A DNA stretch of 64,000 bases, from contig JAHFUP010000010.1 of NCBI GenBank assembly GCA_023265025.1, forward strand, positions 34,980 through 98,979, given 5' to 3'. Shown piece by piece: positions 9,345 to 18,847 of this stretch (within the stretch, counting starts at the first letter, position 1; the number at the start of each line of letters is the position of its first letter). The notes below the pieces were generated by a model. It saw only the letters and a list, made by a program, of their open reading frames with translations, did not search any database and was not told the origin of the DNA. This stretch comes from Acidimicrobiia bacterium. GTDB taxonomy: Bacteria > Actinomycetota > Acidimicrobiia > Acidimicrobiales > AC-14. Position numbers and translations under genes: made by a program.

Positions 9345-10703
9345 TCAGGGGGCGAGCGAGTTGAACACGACGGGGAGCAGGTCACCCAGGTCACCTGCGA
9401 CCAGGCCGCGCCGCCAGCCTAGGCCCGCCGCCGTCCCGTGCACGAAGGCGCCGGCCGCTGCGGCCCGCGGCCCGTCGAGGCCTTGGGCGAGAAGCGCCCC
9501 GATCACACCGGCCAGCACGTCGCCGCTCCCCGCGGTCGCCAGGCGGGCGTCGCCGGCGTTGGTGAGGAGCACGTCGCCCTCCGCCTCGGCCACGATCGTG
9601 GTCGACCCCTTCAACAGGACGGTGGCGCCGGTGGTGAAGGCCAGGTGGCGGACGGCCGAGATGCGCCGGGGGCCGGGTGGGCAGCCGACCAGCCGGGAGA
9701 ACTCGCCGTCGTGGGGGGTCAGAACGGTGGGGCCGGGGCGCTTGCGTAGGAAGCGGACGGGGTCGTCGAGCGAGCCGAGGGCGAAGAGGGCGTCGGCGTC
9801 GACCACGACCGGCACCTCGGCCACCGCGAGCAGCCGGCGCACCGCGGCGGCGGTGGCGTCGGACCGGCCGAGCCCGGGGCCCAAGACGACCGCCTTCATC
9901 CGGTCGAGATCGGCGGCCACCTCCTCGTCCCAGCCCTCCGCCGGCAGCCACCGGCCGACCACCTCGGGGAAGCGGGACGCCGGCGCCTGTCCGGGGATGC
10001 CGAGCCGGACGGTGCCGGCGCCCGACCGCATGGCGGCCCGGGCGGCCATGTCGGCCGCGCCGGTCATGCCCGGCGACCCGGCCACCACCCAGACCGCGGA
10101 GCGCCACTTGTGGCTCTCGCGGGGCCGGTCGGGCATCCACCCGCGGACGTCGGGACCCTCGACCAGGCCGATGGTGAAGCGGGAGACGTCGAGGCCGATG
10201 TCGGCGACGATGACCCGGCCGGCGTGGTCGGCGCCGGCGCCGAGGAGGAGGCCGGGCTTGAGGGCGGCGAAGGTGATCGTCGCCGTGGCTCGCACCGCGC
10301 CGGCGCCGGCCTCGCCGGTCAGCCCGTCGATGCCCGAGGGGATGTCGACGGCCAGCACCGGGGCGCCGGCGGGGTCGGGGGCGGCGTAGTCACCCCGGAA
10401 GCCGGTGCCGTAGGCGGCGTCGATCACGAGGTCGGACGTCGGGAGCCGCTCGGGCTCGTCGGCGGCGTCGATGACGGTGACGCCGGCGCCCCGCCGGCGT
10501 AGGCGGTCGGCCGCCACCCGACCGTCGGCACCGTTGTTCCCCTTGCCGGCGACGACCACCACCCGCCGGCCGTAGGCGCCGCCCATCATGTCGGTGGCCG
10601 CCCGCGCCACCGCGGCGCCGGCCCGGTCGACGAGTACCTCCACCGGCTCCGGGGCGGATCGATCGACCGCCCTCATCTCCTCGGGGGTGAGGACGGGGAT
10701 CAC
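9345..10703 (-). CDS. nnr: bifunctional NAD(P)H-hydrate epimerase/dehydratase
   Basis: This enzyme repairs hydrated NADH and NADPH. Residues 1-200 are the YjeF-N epimerase domain (VVVVAGKGNNGADGRVAADRL, VLAVDIPSGIDGLTGE). Residues 205-452 are the ADP-dependent dehydratase domain (VVLGPGLGRSD, VVVDADAL, TPHDGEFSRL, NAGDARLATAGSGDVLAG). The 452-residue fusion is shorter than the usual 480-520, mainly through a compact first domain. It lies 9 bp after acpS and ends 14 bp before the CBS gene. Confidence 0.93.
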   Translation of the reverse strand: MIPVLTPEEMRAVDRSAPEPVEVLVDRAGAAVARAATDMMGGAYGRRVVVVAGKGNNGADGRVAADRLRRRGAGVTVIDAADEPERLPTSDLVIDAAYGTGFRGDYAAPDPAGAPVLAVDIPSGIDGLTGEAGAGAVRATATITFAALKPGLLLGAGADHAGRVIVADIGLDVSRFTIGLVEGPDVRGWMPDRPRESHKWRSAVWVVAGSPGMTGAADMAARAAMRSGAGTVRLGIPGQAPASRFPEVVGRWLPAEGWDEEVAADLDRMKAVVLGPGLGRSDATAAAVRRLLAVAEVPVVVDADALFALGSLDDPVRFLRKRPGPTVLTPHDGEFSRLVGCPPGPRRISAVRHLAFTTGATVLLKGSTTIVAEAEGDVLLTNAGDARLATAGSGDVLAGVIGALLAQGLDGPRAAAAGAFVHGTAAGLGWRRGLVAGDLGDLLPVVFNSLAP

Positions 10704-10712
10704 GGCGACGGC

Positions 10713-11078
10713 CTAGAGGGCGACGGCGACGGCTTCGGCGACGAGGCCGGTGTGGGTGAGCGACACGTGCCACGACGTGACGCCCCGCCGGGCCGCGAGC
10801 TCTGCAGCCCGGCCCGTGAGCGACAACGACGGGGCACCGGAGGGGGCTTTGACGACCTCGACGTCGCGGAAGGCGAACGCGCCCAGGCCCACCCCCAAGG
10901 CCTTCATGACCGCCTCCTTGGCCGCGAACCGGGCCGCCAGCCGCTCGGCCGGGTCGCGCTGGCGCCGGCCGTAGGCCTGCTCGGCCGGCGTGAACAACCG
11001 GTCGGCGATCCCCGGCCGCTGTTGCAACGCCCGACGGAACCTCTCCACTTCCACCGTGTCGATACCTATCCCGATCAC
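10713..11078 (-). CDS. acpS: holo-[acyl-carrier-protein] synthase AcpS
   Basis: AcpS attaches the 4'-phosphopantetheine arm of CoA to acyl carrier protein. The 121-residue protein starts (GTG) VIGIGIDTVEVERF, with the metal-binding Asp7, and has RLAARFAAKEAVMKALG with the second acidic ligand. The C-terminal VSLTHTGLVAEAVAVA is the standard trimer-type end. The first base upstream of the GTG is already part of repeat copy A, and no strong ribosome binding site is visible. Confidence 0.93.
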   Translation of the reverse strand: MIGIGIDTVEVERFRRALQQRPGIADRLFTPAEQAYGRRQRDPAERLAARFAAKEAVMKALGVGLGAFAFRDVEVVKAPSGAPSLSLTGRAAELAARRGVTSWHVSLTHTGLVAEAVAVAL

Positions 11079-11225
11079 GTTTCGCCCATCACTCGCTCGC
11101 GTCGCTCGCTCCGTTCGGGCGAGTTGACGGCGCTCCGGCCGTCCGGCGGAGCCGGCCGGCCTCCGCCGTTCTCCTTCTGCCGGCAGCCGAAGGGGGCCGC
11201 CCCTGGCGGCGACAGCGGCCGCCGG
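11079..11225 (+). repeat. three-hairpin intergenic repeat, copy A (inverted relative to the genes)
   Basis: The repeat reads on the plus strand: GTTTCGCC and a CGCTCGCTCCGTTCG hairpin region, then core stem TCCGGCGGAGCCGGCC, the linker CCTCCGCCGTTCTCCTTC, the conserved GGCAGCCGAAGGGG, and the stem CCGCCCCTGGCGG. It fills the gap between glmS and acpS. Its GTTTCGCC end touches the acpS start codon. Confidence 0.8.
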
Positions 11226-11238
11226 TCTTGGGACGCCA

Positions 11239-13080
11239 TCATTCCACTGTCACCGTTTTGGCCAGGTTCCTCGGCTGGTCGACGTCGCAGCCTCGCGCCT
11301 TGGCGATGAAGTAGGCGAAGAGCTGGAGGGCGACCACGTCGACCAGGGGGGAGAACAGCTCGCCGCCCTTGGGGAACTCGGGAACCCACAGCACCGAGTC
11401 GGCATGAGCGGCGACCTCGTCGTCGCCCCGGGTCGCCACGACGACGACCGTCGCGCCGCGCGCCCGGACCTCGTCGATGTTGCTCATGATCTTGGGCCGC
11501 AGCCGGCCCCGGCTGGCGACCGCCACGACGACGGTGCCCGGCTCGATCAGGGCGATCGGCCCGTGCTTCATCTCGCCGGCGGGATAAGCCTCGGCCCGGG
11601 CGTAGGAGATTTCCTTGAGCTTGAGCGCCCCCTCCAGCGCCACCGGGTAGCCCACGCCCCGGCCCAGGAAGAAGAAGTCCCGCGTCTTGACGTACCGGCC
11701 GGCCACCTCGCCGATCTCGTCGGCGCCGGCCAGCACCCCGTCGATCAGCGCCGGCACCGCGTGCAGCGCCTCGATCTGGCGGGCCACCTCGTCGGGGTAG
11801 AGCACGCCGCGGGCCTGGGCCAGCCGCAGCGCCAGCAGCTCCATGGCCACGATCTGGGCCACGTGGGTCTTGGTGGCAGCCACCCCACGCTCGGGGCCGG
11901 CCCGGGTGTAGAGGACGGCGTCGGCCTCGCGGGCCATCGACGAGTCCACCACGTTGCAGACGACCAGCACCTTGGCCTTGTTGGTGGCCGACTTGGCGAA
12001 CCGGCAGGCCTCCATCGTGTCCAGGCTCTCGCCCGACTGGCTGACGCCGACGACCAGGCTCTGGGCGTCGAGCACCGGGTCGCGGTAGCGGAACTCGCTG
12101 GCCACGTCGATCTCGGTGGGCAGGCGGGCCCAGTGCTCGATGGCGTAGCGGGCCACCATGCCGGCGTGGAAGCTGGTGCCGCAGCCCACGATGAACACCT
12201 TGTCGACGGCCCGCAGCTCCTCGTCGGACAGCTCCAACTCGCCGAGGGAGAGCCGGTCGCCCTTCGTCCGCTCGCGGAGGGTCTCCCGGACGGCGCGCGG
12301 CTGCTCGTGGATCTCCTTGAGCATGAAGTCCGGGTAGCCGCCCTTCTCGGCCGTCTCGATATCGCCCTCCACCCGCCGGCGGACGGGGGAGACCTCGGCG
12401 CCGTCGAGCGTGGTGACCCGCAGCGTGCCCGGCCCGACCTCCACCACCTGGTCGTCGTCGATGACGTAGACCTCGCGGGTGGCGGCGAGCAGGGCCGGGA
12501 TGTCGGAGGCGACGAAACCGCTGCCGTCGGCCCGCCCGGCGACCAGTGGCGACGAGCGCCGGCCGGCGACGATGAGGTCGGGATTGGCCGAGTGCACCAC
12601 GGCGATGGCGAAGGAACCCTCCACCCGCTTCAGGGCGGCGCGCACCGCGTCGGCCAGGCCCGTCCCGTCGGCCATCCCCGCTTCGATCAGGTGGGCGAGC
12701 ACCTCGGTATCGGTCTCCGACCGCAGCTCGTGCCCGGCGGACACCAGCTCGTCACCCAGAACTGCGTGGTTCTCGATGATCCCGTTGTGGACCAGGGCCA
12801 GCGCGCCGGTGCAGTCGGTGTGGGGGTGGGCGTTGCGCTCGGTCGGCCCCCCATGGGTCGCCCACCGGGTGTGGCCGATCCCGACCGTGGCGTGCGGCGC
12901 GTCACCCACCGCCCCGGTGAGCTCGGCCAGTTTGCCGGCCCGCCGGCGGACCCAGACCCGGTCCTCGTCGACCAGGGCGACCCCCGAGGAGTCGTAGCCC
13001 CGGTACTCGAGCCGGCTCAGGCCGTCGAGGAGGAAGGGAAGGGCGGGATCACTACCTGTCACGCCGACGATGCCGCACAT
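11239..13080 (-). CDS. glmS: glutamine-fructose-6-phosphate aminotransferase (isomerizing)
   Basis: GlmS makes glucosamine-6-phosphate for peptidoglycan and related glycans. The 613-residue protein has the N-terminal amidotransferase domain with the catalytic Cys2 of MCGIVGV and the LEYRGYDSSG segment. Two SIS sugar-isomerase domains follow (VGCGTSFHAG, VSQSGESLDT), and it ends in the invariant LAKTVTVE. The length is standard. It follows glmM by 28 bp, so consecutive steps of UDP-GlcNAc synthesis are in one operon. No glmS ribozyme is seen upstream. Confidence 0.96.
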   Translation of the reverse strand: MCGIVGVTGSDPALPFLLDGLSRLEYRGYDSSGVALVDEDRVWVRRRAGKLAELTGAVGDAPHATVGIGHTRWATHGGPTERNAHPHTDCTGALALVHNGIIENHAVLGDELVSAGHELRSETDTEVLAHLIEAGMADGTGLADAVRAALKRVEGSFAIAVVHSANPDLIVAGRRSSPLVAGRADGSGFVASDIPALLAATREVYVIDDDQVVEVGPGTLRVTTLDGAEVSPVRRRVEGDIETAEKGGYPDFMLKEIHEQPRAVRETLRERTKGDRLSLGELELSDEELRAVDKVFIVGCGTSFHAGMVARYAIEHWARLPTEIDVASEFRYRDPVLDAQSLVVGVSQSGESLDTMEACRFAKSATNKAKVLVVCNVVDSSMAREADAVLYTRAGPERGVAATKTHVAQIVAMELLALRLAQARGVLYPDEVARQIEALHAVPALIDGVLAGADEIGEVAGRYVKTRDFFFLGRGVGYPVALEGALKLKEISYARAEAYPAGEMKHGPIALIEPGTVVVAVASRGRLRPKIMSNIDEVRARGATVVVVATRGDDEVAAHADSVLWVPEFPKGGELFSPLVDVVALQLFAYFIAKARGCDVDQPRNLAKTVTVE

Positions 13081-13108
13081 GGCGGCCAGCGTATGCCCCG
13101 GCCAGGGC

Positions 13109-14449
13109 TTACGCGCCCAGCGACCGCCCGACCGCGTCGCACAGCGTGTCGCACGCCGCCTCGGCCTCCTGCACGGTCATGGCCTCGACCATCACCCTGA
13201 CGACGGCCTCAGTGCCGCTCGGGCGCACGAGCACCCGGCCGCGATCGCCGAGGTCGGCCTCGACCGCCTTGACGGCCATGACGAGCTCCTCGGACGCCTG
13301 CACGCCGGCCCCTCGGGAGGCCACGGGCACGTTGCGCAGCACCTGCGGCAGCCGGACCATGACCGCGGCGAGGTCGGCCAGGGATCGGCCGGTGCGGACG
13401 ACCACGTCGAGCACCTGGAGGCCGGTCAAGGCGCCGTCGCCGGTGGTGGCCAGGTCGCCGAAGATGACGTGGCCCGACTGCTCGCCACCCAGCGACCAGC
13501 CGCCCCGCTCCATTTCCTCCAGCACGTACCGGTCGCCTACGTCGGTCTCGATGACCCTGATCCCCTCGCCGGCCATGGCCTGGCGGAACCCCAGATTGGT
13601 CATCACCGTCACGACCACGGCGTCGCCGGCCAGCCGGCCGTGGGCTCGGCGGTCAAGGGCGCAGATGGCGATGAGCTGGTCGCCGTCGACGAGGGCGCCG
13701 GTGTGGTCGACCGCCAGCACCCGGTCGGCGTCGCCGTCGAAGGCCAGGCCGGCATCGGCCCGCAGCGCCACCACCGCACGCTGGAGCTCCTCGGGGTGGG
13801 TCGAGCCGCACCGGTCGTTGATGTTGAGGCCGTCCGGTGCGTCATGGAGCACGGCGACCTCGGCCCCGAGCGCCCGCAGCACAGCCGGCGCCACTTCACT
13901 GGCCGCCCCGTTGGCGCAGTCGAGCACCACGGACAACCCGGCCAGGCTGCGACCGCCGATGGACGCGGCCAGGGCCTGCTCGTAACGGGCGTGGCCGCCG
14001 CCGGCGAGGAGACGGCCGAGGCCGGCGCCGGTGCGACGCTCCTCGGCGGCGGGATGGGCCAGGAGGCGGTCGAGCTCGGCCTCCAGCGCCGCCTCGGTTT
14101 CGTCCGAGAGCTTGCGCCCGCCGGCCTGGAAGAACTTCACCCCGTTGTCGGGGAAGGGGTTGTGCGAGGCGGAGATCACCGCCGCCGGCCGGGCGTCGGC
14201 CGCCGAGAGCCAGGCCACGCCGGGGGTCGGGAGGACACCGAGGTCGACCACGTCGGCGCCCTCGGTGGCCAGGCCGGCGGACAGGGCGGCCTGGAGCAGC
14301 GGCCCGGAGACCCGGGTGTCACGCCCGACGAGAAAAGGCCCGCCGCCCAGGACCCGGGCCGCGGCCCGGCCCAGGGCCAGCACCAGTTCGGGGGTGAGCT
14401 CGGCGTTGGCGACGCCGCGGACGCCGTCGGTGCCGAACCGGAGGGTCAC
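13109..14449 (-). CDS. glmM: phosphoglucosamine mutase
   Basis: GlmM converts glucosamine-6-phosphate to the 1-phosphate. The 446-residue protein begins MTLRFGTDGVRGVAN. The phosphoserine is Ser95 in SASHNPFPDNGVKFF, the metal loop is DGDADR near residue 240, and the C-terminal phosphate-binding loop is RPSGTEAVVRVMVEA. It lies between rpsI (28 bp upstream) and glmS, a typical actinobacterial order. Confidence 0.96.
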   Translation of the reverse strand: MTLRFGTDGVRGVANAELTPELVLALGRAAARVLGGGPFLVGRDTRVSGPLLQAALSAGLATEGADVVDLGVLPTPGVAWLSAADARPAAVISASHNPFPDNGVKFFQAGGRKLSDETEAALEAELDRLLAHPAAEERRTGAGLGRLLAGGGHARYEQALAASIGGRSLAGLSVVLDCANGAASEVAPAVLRALGAEVAVLHDAPDGLNINDRCGSTHPEELQRAVVALRADAGLAFDGDADRVLAVDHTGALVDGDQLIAICALDRRAHGRLAGDAVVVTVMTNLGFRQAMAGEGIRVIETDVGDRYVLEEMERGGWSLGGEQSGHVIFGDLATTGDGALTGLQVLDVVVRTGRSLADLAAVMVRLPQVLRNVPVASRGAGVQASEELVMAVKAVEADLGDRGRVLVRPSGTEAVVRVMVEAMTVQEAEAACDTLCDAVGRSLGA

Positions 14450-14477
14450 CGGCAGCCTCCTCGGATGGAGCCTGGGA

Positions 14478-14870
14478 CTATCGCTTGGAGTACTGGGGAG
14501 CCTTGCGGGCCTTCTTCAGGCCGTACTTCTTGCTCTCCTTCTTGCGGGCGTCACGGGTGAGGAACCCGGCCCGCTTGAGCGTCATGCGCAGTTCCTCGTC
14601 GAGGTCGACGAGGCCACGGGCGATCCCGAGGCGCAGGGCGCCGGCCTGGCCGGAGATCCCACCGCCGTCCATGGTGGCGTCGATGTCGTATGTCTCGTCC
14701 AGCGTGGTGAGGCGCAACGGCTCGGTGACGATCATCCGGTGCGTCTCAGACGGGAAGTAGTTCTCGATCGGGCGCTTGTTCACCGTGATCACGCCGGTGC
14801 CGGGCCGGATACGGACGCGGGCGACGGCCTGCTTGCGGCGGCCGGTCGACTGCACGAGGGGCTTGGGCAC
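14478..14870 (-). CDS. rpsI: 30S ribosomal protein uS9
   Basis: This 130-residue protein shows [18 protein letters not shown] at the start, [19 protein letters not shown] in the middle and the basic tail ending KAPQYSKR, whose last Arg reaches the P-site tRNA. It is the second gene of the rplM-rpsI pair, 29 bp after rplM. Confidence 0.97.
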   Translation of the reverse strand: MPKPLVQSTGRRKQAVARVRIRPGTGVITVNKRPIENYFPSETHRMIVTEPLRLTTLDETYDIDATMDGGGISGQAGALRLGIARGLVDLDEELRMTLKRAGFLTRDARKKESKKYGLKKARKAPQYSKR

Positions 14871-14899
14871 GATTGTTCCTTCGACTTTCGGAGAGACGC

Positions 14900-15358
14900 T
14901 TACAGGCCGCGCTGGCGGGCGACGGCCATCGAGAGCTCGAGCGCCTCGGGCATCTGGGCGGCGTGGGGGTGGGTGGGGCCGGCGTAGACCTTGAGCTTCT
15001 TCAGCATCATGCGGCCGAGCGGGCCCTTGGGCAGCATGCCCCGGACCGCCTTGCGGACGGCCTCTTCGGAGTTGTTGGCCATGACGTCGGTATAGGACCG
15101 CTGGCGCAGGCCACCGGGGTAGCCGGTGTGGCGGTAAGCGACCTTCTTGGCCTCCTTGCCGGAGGTCAGGACCACCTTTGAGGCGTTGACAACGATGACG
15201 AAGTCACCCGTGTCCAGGTGGGGGGCGAAGATGGGCTTGTGCTTGCCGCGCAGGAGCCGGGCGACCTCCGACGACATGCGACCGAGGACGAGGCCCTCGG
15301 CGTCGACGAGATGCCAGGCGCGCTGGACGTCGGATGGTTTTGGGGAGAAGGTGCGCAC
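14900..15358 (-). CDS. rplM: 50S ribosomal protein uL13
   Basis: This 152-residue protein has [41 protein letters not shown] and [13 protein letters not shown], all uL13 hallmarks. It heads the rplM-rpsI-glmM-glmS run. Repeat copy B lies about 18 bp upstream of its start. In many bacteria uL13 binds its own leader; no such site was recognised here. Confidence 0.97.
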   Translation of the reverse strand: MRTFSPKPSDVQRAWHLVDAEGLVLGRMSSEVARLLRGKHKPIFAPHLDTGDFVIVVNASKVVLTSGKEAKKVAYRHTGYPGGLRQRSYTDVMANNSEEAVRKAVRGMLPKGPLGRMMLKKLKVYAGPTHPHAAQMPEALELSMAVARQRGL

Positions 15359-15375
15359 CGGGGGAAGAGTGTAGT

Positions 15376-15512
15376 CGCTTTCGGAAGCGGAGCTTCCTCA
15401 GCGAGGCGATCGCGTTCGCTCGGCCGGCGGAGCCGGCTCTCGCTCACCGTCTTCCTTTCGGAGCCGGCAGCCGAGAGGGGCCGCCTCCGGCGGCTTCTGC
15501 GGCCACCGGCGG
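15376..15512 (+). repeat. three-hairpin intergenic repeat, copy B (inverted relative to the genes)
   Basis: The copy has a divergent first hairpin (GGAAGCGGAGCTTCC), the core stem GGCCGGCGGAGCCGGC, linker TCACCGTCTTCCTTTC, conserved GGCAGCCGAGAGGGG and stem CCGCCTCCGGCGG. It occupies the gap between the SCP2-domain gene and rplM. It is read on the plus strand, opposite to the genes on both sides. Confidence 0.75.
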
Positions 15513-15517
15513 AGCGT

Positions 15518-16345
15518 TCACGGGTTTCTGAGCCAGGAGCGCAGCTGGAGGCCGAACCACGGCTTTCTTCCGGAGGCCATGAGCTGGCCTTTGGGGAGGG
15601 CCGACCACTGGCTGATCCGGCCCCAGGCGACCAGCAGGAAGGCCTCGGGATCGACGGAGAGCTTGCAGTCGACCTTTCCCTGCGGGGTGGCCTCGACCCA
15701 GAAGTCACCGTCGTTGAACACCAGGCAGGCCCGGCCGTCACCCCGCAGGTGGACGTCGAACCTCGCCCGCTTCTTGCCGGCCACCTCCTGGACGACCATG
15801 GCCCGGCCGAGGGTGTGCAGGGACGGGAACACGAAGCCCTGCAGGATCAGCGAGGCGTGGCCCCGATCGATCGGCCACGGCACGCCTTCGGCCATGGCGA
15901 TGTCGCGCCCGTGGACGGTCAGCTCGTTGAGGATGTGGCACGTCAGGGTGGACAGCGGCATCTCGGTGCCCTGGATCAGCCAGCTGTGGGACGAGTCTCG
16001 GCCGGTGACCGCCGCCGCCTCCATGTCGGCCAGGAACCGGCCGACGCTGGCGTCGATCCGGTCGGCCAGCTCGGGCAGCGGCCGCCGGCCCTCACCGTCG
16101 ATCATCACCTGGCTCAGCACGGGCAGCCCCGAGATGTCCTCGATCAGGTTGCCGCCGCCGACGCTCATGGCCGAGACGGCGTCCATGGCGTGGGAGACAT
16201 GGGTCGCCAGCTGGGTCACGTCCCACTCGCCCAGCGCCGGCGCCTCGGGCTTGCGGGCCGAGCGCAGCAGCTGGGTGAGCCGGGGGCCGGCGTCGGCGAC
16301 CGCCCCCCGGGCCGCGGCCCAGTCGACCGTCAGCGGGGTGCTCAC
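15518..16345 (-). CDS. maleylpyruvate isomerase-like (DinB/MDMPI) protein with C-terminal SCP2 sterol-carrier-like domain
   Basis: This 275-residue protein starts at a GTG (VSTPLTVDWAAARGAV). The first half has the mycothiol-dependent isomerase N-terminal helix bundle, with EWDVTQLATHVSHAMDAV near residue 45 and HILNELTVHGRDIA near residue 145, whose His residues could bind metal. The last 90 residues (FDVHLRGDGRACLVFNDGDFW, then a GQLMASGRKPW segment) match the SCP2 lipid-carrier fold. Actinobacterial members of this fusion act, or are thought to act, in mycothiol- or lipid-linked chemistry; the substrate is unknown. Confidence 0.8.
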   Translation of the reverse strand: MSTPLTVDWAAARGAVADAGPRLTQLLRSARKPEAPALGEWDVTQLATHVSHAMDAVSAMSVGGGNLIEDISGLPVLSQVMIDGEGRRPLPELADRIDASVGRFLADMEAAAVTGRDSSHSWLIQGTEMPLSTLTCHILNELTVHGRDIAMAEGVPWPIDRGHASLILQGFVFPSLHTLGRAMVVQEVAGKKRARFDVHLRGDGRACLVFNDGDFWVEATPQGKVDCKLSVDPEAFLLVAWGRISQWSALPKGQLMASGRKPWFGLQLRSWLRNP

Positions 16346-16367
16346 GGTCCTGCACCCTAGCGAGGCT

Positions 16368-18440
16368 CTACCCCCACAGGTCGGCCAGCATGCGGTCCAC
16401 ACCGCCCAGCCCGCCGGCGACCACCGCCGGCTCACCCCCCGGGCCGGCGCCGTCGTCGAACCGCGGCCGGCCTTCGGCGTGCACCTCGTCCATCAGCGAC
16501 CGCACCGCCGGCGACAGGAACCGGCTGAGCTGGGCGAAGCTGTGGGCGTCGGCCAGCGGGCGCCGGCGGTGGTGGTAGCGCAGCGGGGCGTTGACCTCCA
16601 GCACCGACCGGGCCCTCGTCACGGCCACGTACATGAGCCGGCGCTCCTCCTCGATGCCCTCGGGGTCGCCGGTGGCCATATCCGAGGGGAACATGCCGTC
16701 GCTGGCGTGCAGCACGTGGACGACCTCCCACTCGCCGCCCTTGGCCGAGTGGACGGTGGAGAGCACGAGCCAGTCCTCGTCGACCAGCGGCGGGCCGGCC
16801 AGGTCGGCGGTGGACGACGGCGGGTCGAGGGTGAGGTCGGATACGAACCGGCTGCGGGAGGGGGCGTCGGCGGCCACGCCCTCCAGCTGGCGGAGGTCGG
16901 CCTTTCGCGCCGCGGCGTGGTCGTACGTGCGATCGATGACCGGGCCCAGCCACCGGCCGAGCCGCTCCACCTGGACGGCCGGCGGCGGCGTGGCGCCCCC
17001 CGGCAGGGCGCCGTCGGCGCATTCGCCCAAGGCCTCCCGCAACCCGTCGAGCTCGGGCCGGGCCGCCGCCGGCACCCGGGGCGCGGCGGCCAGGAGCCGG
17101 CCCAACGGGGTGACGTTGGGCTCCCCCGTCTCGCCGGTGGCCAGGTCGGCCATCAGCCGGCGGGCGGTGGCGGCCCCGACGCCCTCCAGCAACTGGAGGG
17201 CCCGGAACCAGGCCAGCTCGTCCCACGGGTTGTCGAGCACCCGCAGCAGCGCCAGCAGATCCTTCACGTGGGCCGCCTCCAGGAACCGCAGCCCGCCGTA
17301 CTTCACGTACGGGACGTTGCGCCGGGTCAGGTGCAGTTCCAGCAGGTCGGAGTGGGACGAGGCCCGGAAGAGCACGGCCTGGTCGTGGAGGGCCACCCCC
17401 TCGTCGCGGTGGGCCAGCACGGAGTCGCACACGGCGCCGGCCTCGGCGTCCTCGTCGCCGCAGGTGCGCAGCAACGGCCGGCGGGTGCCGGTGCGGTCGG
17501 ACCAGAGGACCTTGGTCATCGCCGTCCCGGGCGCCGACTCGGCCATCACCGCGTTCGCCACAGCCACGATCGGCGGCGTCGACCGGTAGTTCTGCTCCAG
17601 GCGCACGATGGTGGTGCCCGGGAAACGGACGGGGAAATCACCGAGGTTGCCGCTGCTGGCGGCCCGGAACCCGTAGATGGCCTGGGCGTCGTCACCGACC
17701 ACGGTAAGCCCCCGCCCGTCGGGGCACAGGGCGGCGAGGATGTCGGCCTGGAGGGCGTTGGTGTCCTGGTACTCGTCGACCAGGACGTGGTCGAACATGC
17801 CCGGCAAGAGGCCCGGGACGGCGCCCAGGGCGCGCCAGCAGAGGAGCAGGTCGTCGTAGTCGAGCAGCTGGCGCTCCCGCTTGCGGACGACGTAGGCCTC
17901 GAACGACGCCTTGATGCCCTCGGCCTCGCCGGCGCACCACGGGAACCACTTCTCCAGGACCGCCGGCAGCCGCTCGCCGGTATTGACCACCCGGTCGTAG
18001 ATCGACGCCAGCGTCGCCGCCCGCGGCGACCGCCGATGGGGACCGTCGGTTGTGGTGTGGTGCAGGCCGAGGTCGGAGCGGATCAGGCCGAACAGCTCGG
18101 TGACGTCGCCGGAGTCCAGGATGCTGAACCCCGGCTCGACGCCCAGGCGCCGGCCGTGGAGGCGCAGGACCCTGTTCGCCACCGAGTGGAACGTGCCGCC
18201 CCACACCCGGTCGGCGGCGCCGGTGTCGGACAGGCGGCCGGCCCGCTGCAACAGCTCCTGCGCGGCCCGCCGGCTGAAGGTGACCAGGCATACCCGATCG
18301 GGGTCGGCGCCATCCCGCAGCAGCCTCGCCACCCGGTGGGCCAGCGTGCCCGTCTTCCCGCTGCCGGCGCCGGCCAGGACCAGCATGGGGCCTCCGTCGT
18401 GCTCCACCGCGGCTCGCTGCTGGGCGTTCAGGTCGAACAT
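16368..18440 (-). CDS. UvrD/PcrA-like superfamily 1 DNA helicase
   Basis: This 690-residue protein starts MFDLNAQQRAAVEHDGGPML. Helicase motifs run in order: Q motif, Walker A AGAGSGKT at residues 23-30, TFSRRAAQELLQR (Ia), VDEYQDTN (II), VVGDDAQAIYGFRAA (III), LEQNYRS (IV), STVHSAKGGEWEVV (V) and EERRLMYVAVTRAR (VI). It is therefore an ATP-driven 3'-5' helicase of the UvrD/PcrA group, likely in repair or recombination. Position 1 of the open frame extends upstream without supporting sequence, so the ATG at 18438-18440 is used. It is shorter than typical UvrD (720-780). The adjacent genes give no functional link. Confidence 0.88.
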   Translation of the reverse strand: MFDLNAQQRAAVEHDGGPMLVLAGAGSGKTGTLAHRVARLLRDGADPDRVCLVTFSRRAAQELLQRAGRLSDTGAADRVWGGTFHSVANRVLRLHGRRLGVEPGFSILDSGDVTELFGLIRSDLGLHHTTTDGPHRRSPRAATLASIYDRVVNTGERLPAVLEKWFPWCAGEAEGIKASFEAYVVRKRERQLLDYDDLLLCWRALGAVPGLLPGMFDHVLVDEYQDTNALQADILAALCPDGRGLTVVGDDAQAIYGFRAASSGNLGDFPVRFPGTTIVRLEQNYRSTPPIVAVANAVMAESAPGTAMTKVLWSDRTGTRRPLLRTCGDEDAEAGAVCDSVLAHRDEGVALHDQAVLFRASSHSDLLELHLTRRNVPYVKYGGLRFLEAAHVKDLLALLRVLDNPWDELAWFRALQLLEGVGAATARRLMADLATGETGEPNVTPLGRLLAAAPRVPAAARPELDGLREALGECADGALPGGATPPPAVQVERLGRWLGPVIDRTYDHAAARKADLRQLEGVAADAPSRSRFVSDLTLDPPSSTADLAGPPLVDEDWLVLSTVHSAKGGEWEVVHVLHASDGMFPSDMATGDPEGIEEERRLMYVAVTRARSVLEVNAPLRYHHRRRPLADAHSFAQLSRFLSPAVRSLMDEVHAEGRPRFDDGAGPGGEPAVVAGGLGGVDRMLADLWG

Positions 18441-18560
18441 CAGTTCGCCACGATAGCCGAAGGACAGGCATGGCCGGCGGACCGGGAGGGTAGGAACGCG
18501 GCGGGATCGCCTGGGGGCCCTTCGGGGTCGAGCAGCGGGCCGAAGCGAGAGGAGAACGCC

Positions 18561-18800
18561 ATGGTGGAGGTCGCACCACACCTGCAGGACCACGCTGTCG
18601 GGCTGGAGATGGAGATCGTCGAACTGGCTCGCCAGGCCGACCAGGCCGCCCAGGAGGGCTGGCCCGACCGGGAGACCGAGCTTCGCAAGGAGCTGGAGGG
18701 CCTCTACGGCGAGTTGGCCACGGTCGCCGAGGAGTTGACCGACCAGGTCAGCGCCGTCGCCCCCGCCGCCGAGGTGGCCGCCCCCGCCGCAGGGGACTGA
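18561..18800 (+). CDS. small acidic coiled-coil protein, function unknown
   Basis: This 79-residue protein begins MVEVAPHLQDHAVGLEMEIV and is almost entirely helical with heptad-like spacing (ELARQADQAAQEG, ELRKELEGLYGELATVAEEL), ending in an Ala/Pro-rich tail. A clear AGGAG site lies 8 bases before the ATG. It is divergent from the helicase gene (120 bp) and 114 bp upstream of yceI. No named family is recognised. Confidence 0.65.
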   Translation: MVEVAPHLQDHAVGLEMEIVELARQADQAAQEGWPDRETELRKELEGLYGELATVAEELTDQVSAVAPAAEVAAPAAGD

Positions 18801-18847
18801 CCGAAGCCGGCGCCTGGGGAATAGTCGAGCCCCGAAAGTGTTGTAGA

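Noticed and set aside
13081..13108. glmS ribozyme upstream of glmS
   Set aside because: The gap to glmM is only 28 bases, too short for the ribozyme.
15579..18500. Long plus-strand frame over the helicase and SCP2-domain genes
   Set aside because: Only its last 80 codons (18561-18800) have a ribosome binding site and protein-like composition; the rest is a shadow of the minus-strand genes.
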